Notes under the pieces: generated by a model
What the model was told of the DNA's origin: nothing
Database searches by the model: none
What the model saw: only the letters and a program-made list of their open reading frames with translations
In this document: positions 7,100-12,630 of the stretch, in pieces
How the letters are laid out: the number at the start of each line of letters is the position of its first letter
How positions within the stretch are numbered: the stretch's first letter is position 1
Assembly (NCBI GenBank): GCA_023415845.1
Contig: JAEZJB010000249.1
Span: 1 to 12,630, forward strand
DNA from: Chloroflexota bacterium
Lineage (GTDB): Bacteria; Chloroflexota; Chloroflexia; Thermomicrobiales; UBA6265
Reading direction: 5' to 3'
Length of the DNA stretch: 12,630 nt
Translations under genes and position numbers: made by a program

Positions 7100-7960
7100 T
7101 CAGGACGTTGGCGTTGCCGGTGCGTCGGGATCCAGTTGCTGGGTTTCAGGGAAGACCACTGGGTTGGGCGGTCCAAGGACCGGCTTTTCACCTTCCGGCT
7201 CGGCCGGCACCACGCTGAACTGGCCGCTGCCGTCAAGCGATGGACCTTCGGTGAACCGGCCCTCCAGCGGTGCGACGTCCTCACCGATGCGGGTATCGAC
7301 ATATACGTAGCTAAACGCGGTGTTCTCCTGATCCTGCGGGAAGCTATTGGGAATGGGGAGCACACCCTTGTACCCACCAAGCTCCTCGATTACCGCCAGC
7401 CACTGCTGATGGTGCATGGTGTCCCGAGCAATCAGGAAAGACAACATGTCCTTCATGCCGGGGTCATCGGTGTACTCAAAGAGCCGAGTCGCCAGCAGGC
7501 GTCCCGTCGACTCGGCGGTGGCATTGGCATACATGTCGGCAGCGAGGTTCCCGCTGGCATAGACGTGCGAGCAGTCGAACGGCACGCCATCGGAGTCGAC
7601 CGGCATCGCGGAAAGACCTGCGGAGAGATAGTTCTTCAGGTTCATGCCGCCAAGCACGGCCGCCAGGGCGGGGTCCTGGCTGGTCGCCTCTTCCTGGAGC
7701 GCGGCCGGCGCACCTTCGAGGTTGAGGGCTACCGCGGTCGAGAGCATCTCGATGTGGCTGATCTCCTCAGTGGCCGTGGAGAGCAGCATGTCCCGGTATT
7801 TGGCGGGGCCGCGTGCGCCCCATGCCTGGAAGAAGTATTGCAGGCAGACACGGATTTCGCCTTCGATTCCGCCAATCGCCTGTTGGAGCATCCGTGCAAA
7901 TACCGGGTTGGGGGTGTCAACGCGAACGGGATACTGCAGCTTGCCATCGGTGTAAAACAT
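7100..7960 (-). CDS. Manganese catalase (dimanganese, ferritin-like fold)
   Basis: This 286-residue non-haem catalase disproportionates hydrogen peroxide using a dimanganese centre in a four-helix bundle. The predicted ligands match the spacing of the Lactobacillus plantarum enzyme as remembered: Glu35 (in GGIEGE), Glu66 and His69 (in TATEEISH), Glu150 (in YANATAE) and His183 (in DTMHHQQW). The N-terminus MFYTDGKLQYPVRVD is typical of the family. The C-terminal 80 residues, rich in Pro, Glu and Asp, form the long tail that wraps neighbouring subunits in known structures. There is no signal peptide, so it is cytoplasmic. AGGAAAGG lies 11 nt upstream of the ATG. It is the first recognised gene of a minus-strand operon with the Tat-signal protein. 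The long leader upstream suggests regulated expression. Confidence 0.95.
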   Translation of the reverse strand: MFYTDGKLQYPVRVDTPNPVFARMLQQAIGGIEGEIRVCLQYFFQAWGARGPAKYRDMLLSTATEEISHIEMLSTAVALNLEGAPAALQEEATSQDPALAAVLGGMNLKNYLSAGLSAMPVDSDGVPFDCSHVYASGNLAADMYANATAESTGRLLATRLFEYTDDPGMKDMLSFLIARDTMHHQQWLAVIEELGGYKGVLPIPNSFPQDQENTAFSYVYVDTRIGEDVAPLEGRFTEGPSLDGSGQFSVVPAEPEGEKPVLGPPNPVVFPETQQLDPDAPATPTS

Positions 7961-8011
7961 CGGGGATTGTGCCTTTCCTGGTCAGAATGAGGCGTGGTGC
8001 AGCGGACCGAA

Positions 8012-8128
8012 TTAGGGGCGCCGCGATGAGGTGATGCGGACGGGAACGGGCGCCGCTATGGGCGGCTGGTATCGGGGCCAGACCCAGGAACGCCACCGGA
8101 GGGAGAGCAGATAGAGCGTTTGCGCCAT
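8012..8128 (-). CDS. Possible 38-residue leader ORF upstream of the catalase
   Basis: An ATG at 8128-8126 is preceded by AAAGGAG with 8-nt spacing, one of the better ribosome-binding sites in the window. The reading frame encodes MAQTLYLLSLRWRSWVW followed by a Pro- and Arg-rich tail and ends with TAA at 8012. The stop lies 51 nt before the manganese catalase start, on the same strand. The peptide has a short aromatic/hydrophobic start and a basic end, and no family is recognised. It could be a small expressed protein, a translational leader, or chance. Confidence 0.33.
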   Translation of the reverse strand: MAQTLYLLSLRWRSWVWPRYQPPIAAPVPVRITSSRRP

Positions 8129-8148
8129 GTGCGAGTCTCCTTTCGTTT

Positions 8149-8162
8149 GTACCGACTGGTAC
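8149..8162. promoter_or_regulatory. Palindrome at a possible catalase-operon promoter
   Basis: GTACCGACTGGTAC is an inverted repeat with 5-bp arms (GTACC/GGTAC) and a GACT centre. On the minus strand it is next to a candidate -10 TACAAA. A weak -35 TTCCCC lies 17 nt further upstream. An operator is conceivable, but the promoter elements match consensus poorly. Confidence 0.25.
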
Positions 8163-8397
8163 GTGACAGGGGAACCGGTTTCCGGTCGTGGCGAACGACC
8201 ATGGCCGGTGCACGCCTCGACCTGGTCAACGTTTGCAACCAGGGCATCAGGAGGGTGCTCCTCCATCCTGACCACTGCCTCCCGCCTCAACCAGCGAGCA
8301 TGCGGAGTAGACGTGAACTGCATAGGTCGGGAGTGGTTAGCGTGGACTTTGCTTGCGGGGGCGGGTGAAGACGATGCGACCTGGAATCCCACACGAA

Positions 8398-8437
8398 AAA
8401 GCACCATCAGCAGGAGTGCTCCCGCTGATGGTGCTTT
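8398..8437 (-). terminator. Rho-independent terminator of the aminotransferase operon
   Basis: Read on the minus strand, AAAGCACCATCAGC and GCTGATGGTGCTTT form a 14-bp perfect stem with a 12-nt loop, and a run of five T residues follows (GCTTTTTCG). It begins 65 nt after the aminotransferase stop. Confidence 0.92.
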
Positions 8438-8502
8438 GCGTCGAATTGACGTGTGTCAGAGCCCTCGGCCGGTATGGCAGGCCAGCGAGTCGGAGGCGAT
8501 GA

Positions 8503-9792
8503 CTACGCTGGGAGGTTCGCCATCACCTCACGGGCGACTTCCAGCGTGCGGTCGATGTCTTGGTCGGTGTGGGCAGCCGACACGTGGTTACGCTTGAGGG
8601 CGGTCGGGATCATGAAGATGCCGCGCTCGCACATTCCCTTGCGGAATGCGACATCGCGAGCGTCGTTGTTGCGCAGCAGGTCGTCGTAGCGCGAGATGTT
8701 GGGATCCATGAAATAGGGGACGAAGACCGATCCGAAGCGCTTGACCGAGAGTTCGATGCCGAACTCCCTGGCGATCTCGGTCAGTCCTTCGTCTGCCCGC
8801 TGGGCCAGCCGGAAGGTGTGCTCGTGAACCGAGCCATCCTCCAGCGCGGCGATGGTAGCGAGTGCGGCCTGCACGTTGAGCGGGTGCCCATTGTAGGTGC
8901 CGGCGAAGAAGACCCCGCCGCCAGGGCCAAAGCGGTCCATGTATTCGGCCCTGCCGACGAGAGCGGCGATCGGGTAGCCGTTGGCCATCGCCTTGGCGAA
9001 CGTCGTCAGGTCGGGCGTGACGCCGCAGATCGACTGGTAGCCGCCGAGGCTGTGGCGGAAACCGGTGATGACTTCGTCGAAGATCAGCAACGCGCCGTGG
9101 TTGGTGGTTTCGGTGCGCAGGGCGTCGAGAAACTCCGGGGTTGGCAGCACGCAGCCGATATTGTGCGGAATCATCTCGACCAGCACGGCCGCGATCTCGT
9201 CGCCACGGGTGGCGAGCAGGTCCATCAGGGCTTCGACATCGTTGTAGGGCAGGATCAGGGTGCGGTCGACGGTGTCCTGCAGCATCCCCAGGGAGAGCGG
9301 ATCCTTCTGGCCCATGCGCTCCGGCGGCGTGATGACGTTCATGGCCACGGCGTCGTGCCAGCCGTGGTAGGTGCCCTGAAACTTCACGATGCAGGAGCGG
9401 CCAGTGACGGCCCGCGCCAGCCGGAGGGCGGCAAAGGTGGCTTCCGAGCCGGAATTTGCCAGCACTACCCGCTCGGCGGAGGGCACGAGGCGGTTGAGAG
9501 TTTCGGCCAGGTCGATTTCGAAGGGGGTGACGCCTGCCCCCATCAGGTCAATGTTGGTGGTAGCTTCCCGCACGGCCGCGTTGACGCCAGGGTGGTTGTG
9601 GCCAAGGATCAGCGGGCCGAACGCCGCATGGTAGTCGAGATGGCGGTTGCCCTCGATATCGGTGAAATACGCCCCCTCGGCGCGGTCGACGACCAGCGGC
9701 CAGGGGAGGGCCCGGTTACCGGAGTTGACCCCACCCGGGATCACCGCCTTTGCGCGTTGGGTCAGGGCTTCCTGGGTCAGAACTGTTGCCAC
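8503..9792 (-). CDS. Class III PLP aminotransferase, GSA aminomutase-like
   Basis: This 429-residue fold-type I PLP enzyme resembles glutamate-1-semialdehyde 2,1-aminomutase. The N-terminal PGGVNSGNR segment (19-27), the phosphate-binding NSGSEAT loop (113-119) and YHGWHD (142-147) are family hallmarks. IFDEVITGFR carries Asp239, which contacts the PLP nitrogen, and Lys267 in TTFAKAMANG is the predicted Schiff-base lysine. No haem biosynthesis gene is nearby. It is the last gene of an operon with an SDR and PF04734 hydrolases, so a catabolic transaminase or aminomutase role is more likely than a HemL role. Translation starts at GTG 9792 with AGAGGA about 8 nt upstream. It begins 33 nt after the SDR stop, and the terminator at 8398-8437 ends the unit. 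The substrate is unknown. Confidence 0.92.
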   Translation of the reverse strand: MATVLTQEALTQRAKAVIPGGVNSGNRALPWPLVVDRAEGAYFTDIEGNRHLDYHAAFGPLILGHNHPGVNAAVREATTNIDLMGAGVTPFEIDLAETLNRLVPSAERVVLANSGSEATFAALRLARAVTGRSCIVKFQGTYHGWHDAVAMNVITPPERMGQKDPLSLGMLQDTVDRTLILPYNDVEALMDLLATRGDEIAAVLVEMIPHNIGCVLPTPEFLDALRTETTNHGALLIFDEVITGFRHSLGGYQSICGVTPDLTTFAKAMANGYPIAALVGRAEYMDRFGPGGGVFFAGTYNGHPLNVQAALATIAALEDGSVHEHTFRLAQRADEGLTEIAREFGIELSVKRFGSVFVPYFMDPNISRYDDLLRNNDARDVAFRKGMCERGIFMIPTALKRNHVSAAHTDQDIDRTLEVAREVMANLPA

Positions 9793-9825
9793 GGTGTTTT
9801 CCTCTCGCTGGTGTGACTGGTGAGA

Positions 9826-10584
9826 TTACGAAACAAATGTCCCGATGGTCCATCCGCCGTCGACGGCGATATTCTGGCCGGTAAGGTACGACGCTTCGCT
9901 CGAAAGCAGGAAGCCCACCACATTCGCGACTTCCTCGGGACGGCCCATCCGGCCAAGCACGGTCATTCCTTCCCAGAACCGCATGCGGTCCGGGTCATGT
10001 TTGGCGATCTCCAGGTCAGGTCGCCCGGAGTCAATGATGCCGGGACTGACGGCATTGACCCGCACCCCACGGCGACCGTAGTCGATCGCCATTGAGCGGG
10101 TCAGGCCGAACAACGCGCTCTTGGCGGTGACATAGGCGGCATGGTTGCCGGCCCCATTCATGCCCTCGACCGAGGCGATGAAGACGATGGAGCCTCCTCC
10201 CCGCTCGAGCATGACGCCCGTGGCATGTTTGGCGATGCGAAACGCACCGTCGAGCGTGATGGCCATAACGTCGCGCCATTCGTCATCGGGTTGGGTGGCA
10301 GCGCCATTGGGACCACCGGTGTGCGCCGCCGAAACGACCAGTCCGTCGAGCGCACCATAGCGGTCGACCGTGCTGGCGACGACCTGTTCGGCTGCGGCGG
10401 GTTCCCTGGCATCGTAGGGAAAGAAGGTGGCACCGATCTCGCGAGCGGTCGCCTCCCCGGCCGTAACGTTGATGTCGGCGAGAGCGACCTGGGCGCCCTC
10501 GGCAAGGCAGCGGATGGCGCAGGCCCGCCCGATGCCGGTTCCACCGCCGGTGACGAGCACCACCTGGCCGGCGAGACGGCTCAC
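9826..10584 (-). CDS. SDR family NAD(P)-dependent oxidoreductase
   Basis: This 252-residue classical short-chain dehydrogenase has the Rossmann motif TGGGTGIG at 12-19. Asp37 at the end of the second strand favours NAD over NADP. Ser138, Tyr151 and Lys155 (YVTAK) form the catalytic triad, and PG follows the sixth strand. The C-terminal LTGQNIAVDGGWT is typical of the family. Two sites are unusual: the NNAG motif after strand 4 is replaced by SAAHTGG, and the Asn usually found in helix 4 (as in VNL) is Thr110 here. The GTG start overlaps the stop of the upstream PF04734 gene by 4 nt (GTGA), with GGAG 7 nt before it, so the two genes are translationally coupled. It probably oxidises an alcohol produced or used by its operon partners. 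Confidence 0.94.
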   Translation of the reverse strand: MSRLAGQVVLVTGGGTGIGRACAIRCLAEGAQVALADINVTAGEATAREIGATFFPYDAREPAAAEQVVASTVDRYGALDGLVVSAAHTGGPNGAATQPDDEWRDVMAITLDGAFRIAKHATGVMLERGGGSIVFIASVEGMNGAGNHAAYVTAKSALFGLTRSMAIDYGRRGVRVNAVSPGIIDSGRPDLEIAKHDPDRMRFWEGMTVLGRMGRPEEVANVVGFLLSSEASYLTGQNIAVDGGWTIGTFVS

Positions 10585-12014
10585 GAGCTCACTCCTGACT
10601 GCCTGAGCTCGTGCAGGAGCCTGACACTTTCGTCGACGATCACGGCCTCGGCCTCCGGCGCGAGCGGTGAGACTTCTACCTCATAGCCGGCCAGCGGATA
10701 GGCCGCCGCTGTCGGTAGGTACGCCCAGCCGACGCCGGTGTACCCGGAAACGAGGGTGGTAGCGAAGGGTGATTGCGCCTTGATGGCCATGCCGATTTCC
10801 GTGAAGGGTTCGGCGGCCATGCCGATCAACGCGATATCGTCGCCCAGGGCGATGGCGTGAAGTTCGACTGGCCACTGCGGCCGGTTGGCGACATTGCGTG
10901 AGAGTCCGGCTCGCATCCCGGCCCGCTTCGCCAGCATCGTTTGCTGCTTGATCTCCTCGTCGGTACCGGTTGCGCGGAGGCGGTCGAGTTCGGCGATGTG
11001 CTGGGCGAACTCGCGCTCGAAGGTGTCGGGATCACCAATCTGGCGGGTGGGCAGGTTCACCGTGCGGGAGATCACGCGCAGGGCACGGTCTTCATCCGGA
11101 AGTGGCGTTTCCTCGTAGATCGCCAGCGGAGCTCCGGATTCAAGGGTTCCGGCGTAGGCTTCGCCTCTGGCTGGCAACTCCACGCCCCACCAGAGACGAT
11201 TGACCTCATGCCCCAGCATGGCACCGAGCCGGCGATATTCGTGCAGGCCATTGCGTGCCACCCCGCGGACAGGGCCGATATCGCCGGCCGCTCCCTGCAG
11301 GAAGAGGCAGGTGGAGCCGGTGGCGGTTTCGACCACCCGCTTCATGGCACCGGGATAGTCCGGCGTGATCAGGTCGCAATCGGGACCAACGGTAATCGGG
11401 TGGCACGCAAAGTTGACCACCGTTGCCAGTGGCTGGCCCGCAAGGGTGTCGATCCGCAACATCTGGACTTCCCGGTCGACGGGGCCCTGATGGTTGCGTC
11501 CGACGACCACGACATCGTCGCCCGGCCGCTGGAAGCGCCGGTTGACCGAGATGTCCGACCTGCCCGAGGCGGCGGCGAGTCGCACGGGTTGCAGGTTCTG
11601 GATCGCGGCCCAGGCGACGCCGGCTGCTTCGTCGGCGATCCGGGCATCGTAGGCAGGAACGAGATCGGCGCCCTCCGACATCCAGGCACTCCAGGTGCCA
11701 CCACTGACCGGGCCGGAATGGGTGTGGGTGTAGGAAATCCGGATGTTTCCCTCCGGCAGTCCCGTGAGCCGGGCGATTGCGTCTCGCACCGCCTGCGCCT
11801 CTGGCTCGAAGAGGTACATGCAGTCGATGTCCACGATCACGGTGACCAGATCGTTCTGGGCGAGCGCCAGGGCCGTGACCCACAGTGGCAGATCCACGCC
11901 GGTCGCCCGCTGGTGCGCCTGAGCGCCCCAGCCAGCGTGCCCGATGCCCAGCGGTGGGGTGATGTCTGCCCGGGCCACCCCGGCCCGCAACGTTGGTTCC
12001 ACCGGACGATTCAT
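10581..12014 (-). CDS. Neutral/alkaline ceramidase-like metallohydrolase (PF04734)
   Basis: This 477-residue protein belongs to the neutral/alkaline non-lysosomal ceramidase N-terminal domain family, opening with RAGVARADITPPLG (10-23). Predicted metal-site residues are His97 and His99 in YTHTHSGP, His205 in NFACHP, Glu402 in AAEPF, and a Tyr in the GYTGVGWAYLP region (Tyr425 or Tyr432). The GAAGDIGP motif (241-248) aligns with the GDxSP loop that carries the Ser nucleophile of canonical neutral ceramidases, but Gly247 occupies the Ser position. There is no signal peptide, while canonical enzymes are secreted or membrane-bound. The start is uncertain: ATG 12014 has GAAAGG directly abutting it, and GTG at codon 5 is possible. 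It lies 12 nt downstream of a paralog and is coupled to the SDR by a 4-nt overlap. The substrate is unknown. Confidence 0.92.
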   Translation of the reverse strand: MNRPVEPTLRAGVARADITPPLGIGHAGWGAQAHQRATGVDLPLWVTALALAQNDLVTVIVDIDCMYLFEPEAQAVRDAIARLTGLPEGNIRISYTHTHSGPVSGGTWSAWMSEGADLVPAYDARIADEAAGVAWAAIQNLQPVRLAAASGRSDISVNRRFQRPGDDVVVVGRNHQGPVDREVQMLRIDTLAGQPLATVVNFACHPITVGPDCDLITPDYPGAMKRVVETATGSTCLFLQGAAGDIGPVRGVARNGLHEYRRLGAMLGHEVNRLWWGVELPARGEAYAGTLESGAPLAIYEETPLPDEDRALRVISRTVNLPTRQIGDPDTFEREFAQHIAELDRLRATGTDEEIKQQTMLAKRAGMRAGLSRNVANRPQWPVELHAIALGDDIALIGMAAEPFTEIGMAIKAQSPFATTLVSGYTGVGWAYLPTAAAYPLAGYEVEVSPLAPEAEAVIVDESVRLLHELRQSGVSS

Positions 12015-12026
12015 CCTTTCGCGCGG

Positions 12027-12630
12027 CTACGATGCCTTCATGGACTTGAGCAGGTCGATCGCGGCGTCCTGGGCGAAGTCCGCCGACTCGGCAATGAACG
12101 GCGTGACTTCTATCTCGTAACCGCCGTAGGTGAACGAGTCGGTGGTAGGCAGATAGCCGGAATTGGGGCCGGTGTATCCCGAGACGATGGTGACGGGGTA
12201 TGGCGAGGCTTCCTGAATTGCGAGCCCGGTGGCCGCAAACAGTTCGACCGAAAGGGCGATCAGGGCGATTTCCTCACCAATGATGGTGGCGAAAATCTCG
12301 ATGGGCAGGACGGTGGTGTTCTCGACCCGGCGGTTCAGGTTCTCGCGCATCGAGGCCCGCTTGGCCAGCATCGTCTCGCGGCGAATGTCGTCGTCGGACC
12401 CACCTTCAGCACGGAGCTTGACCAGGTTCGCGGTGTGTTCCCTGAGGGCGGCAGCAAGAGCGTCGGCATCATCGGCGAGTTTGACCGGGAGGTCGACCGA
12501 GATGCGCGCAACCCGGAGCTCAGCCGGAACATCGGGAGTCGGCTCGTCGGCGTACCGGGCCAGTGGCGCACCGGATTCGACCGTTTCCACATAGCGCTCG
12601 GTGGTGACGACAGGATCGGCTTCCCACCAG
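12027..12630 (-). CDS. PF04734 ceramidase-like protein, C-terminal part (paralog)
   Basis: The frame is open to the window edge, giving about 200 C-terminal residues of a longer protein. It starts with WWEADPVV and ends in LLKSMKAS followed by TAG at 12029-12027. It aligns along its whole visible length with the neighbouring 477-residue protein. Shared points are the WW pair, ESGAPLA, TMLAKRA.MR..L, the Glu in SVELFA aligned with Glu402, SGYTG..YLPT and GGYEIEV. The ATG- and GTG-like codons near 12590 are internal, not the start. The His ligands and the GDxSP region are outside the window. It is the first visible gene of the operon and lies 12 nt before the next paralog, which suggests tandem duplication and perhaps a hetero-oligomer or two substrate specificities. 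Confidence 0.9.
   Translation of the reverse strand, partial: WWEADPVVTTERYVETVESGAPLARYADEPTPDVPAELRVARISVDLPVKLADDADALAAALREHTANLVKLRAEGGSDDDIRRETMLAKRASMRENLNRRVENTTVLPIEIFATIIGEEIALIALSVELFAATGLAIQEASPYPVTIVSGYTGPNSGYLPTTDSFTYGGYEIEVTPFIAESADFAQDAAIDLLKSMKAS

Larger units (their letters stand above)
7961..8502. other. Long intergenic leader between catalase and aminotransferase operons
   Basis: About 540 bp holds no recognisable full-length gene. From the catalase side outward it contains the 38-codon ORF (8012-8128), the palindrome at 8149-8162, and about 200 bp with nothing identified. The terminator of the aminotransferase operon follows at 8398-8437. The promoter of the catalase operon must lie here. 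Confidence 0.7.

Noticed and set aside
7136..7990. 284-codon plus-strand ORF opposite the manganese catalase
   Set aside because: The catalase frame carries all five metal ligands, so this is a shadow.
8503..9792. Naming the aminotransferase hemL
   Set aside because: The operon partners are not haem genes, and HemL-like paralogs with other roles are common, so the symbol was withheld.
8560..9816. 418-codon plus-strand ORF opposite the aminotransferase
   Set aside because: The minus-strand aminotransferase is certain from its PLP motifs, and the plus-strand product has no family features.
10581..12014. Calling the PF04734 protein a ceramidase
   Set aside because: The Ser nucleophile position appears to be Gly and there is no export signal, so only ceramidase-like is justified.
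12027..12590. Treating the paralog as a 187-residue complete protein starting near 12590
   Set aside because: The frame continues to the window edge and the upstream residues WWEADPVV align with the interior of the complete paralog, so this is a partial gene.

Overview
The window is a GC-rich (roughly 60% or more by eye) bacterial chromosomal segment. The mix of genes fits an uncultured Chloroflexota, Thermomicrobia-like bacterium: a manganese catalase, a DoxX/TQO-type membrane protein, a Tat-signal small protein, an SGSH-like sulfatase and ceramidase-like (PF04734) hydrolases. This placement is inference from gene content and style, since no marker gene settles it. No CRISPR array, transposase, IS element or phage gene was seen.

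Left end (1-2006): a possible partial minus-strand gene leaves the window at base 1. Divergent to it is tRNA-Leu(UAG), followed by a near-perfect 16-bp terminator hairpin. A gene-poor stretch follows, holding a possible decayed knottin-like, cysteine-rich secreted protein (minus strand, 443-634). Then come a well-supported universal stress protein (827-1288) and a weakly coding region (1289-1940) with one doubtful ORF and one Cys-containing remnant.

Middle (2007-6557): a small Cse60-like minus-strand gene is divergent from an AraC-family regulator. Next on the plus strand are a zinc-ribbon membrane protein, a formylglycine-type sulfatase lacking a signal peptide, and a DoxX/TQO-like polytopic membrane protein. 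A strong bidirectional hairpin at 6526-6557 ends this block and separates it from a convergent minus-strand operon.

That operon (7960 to 6680, minus) has a manganese catalase with all five predicted metal ligands, followed 27 bp later by a Tat-exported small protein of unknown function. The roughly 540-bp leader region upstream of the catalase holds a 38-codon ORF with a good Shine-Dalgarno and a 14-bp palindrome near a possible promoter.

Right end (12630 to 8398, minus): a compact operon enters from outside the window. It encodes two tandem PF04734 (neutral ceramidase-like) paralogs, the first truncated by the window edge. An SDR oxidoreductase follows with a 4-bp start/stop overlap, then a class III PLP aminotransferase of the glutamate-1-semialdehyde aminomutase type, and a rho-independent terminator. 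The complete PF04734 protein keeps the expected metal-binding His, Glu and Tyr positions but has Gly where canonical neutral ceramidases have the catalytic Ser. The operon therefore looks like a metal-dependent hydrolase / dehydrogenase / aminotransferase catabolic module with an unknown substrate. This is the most promising candidate for an undescribed pathway here.
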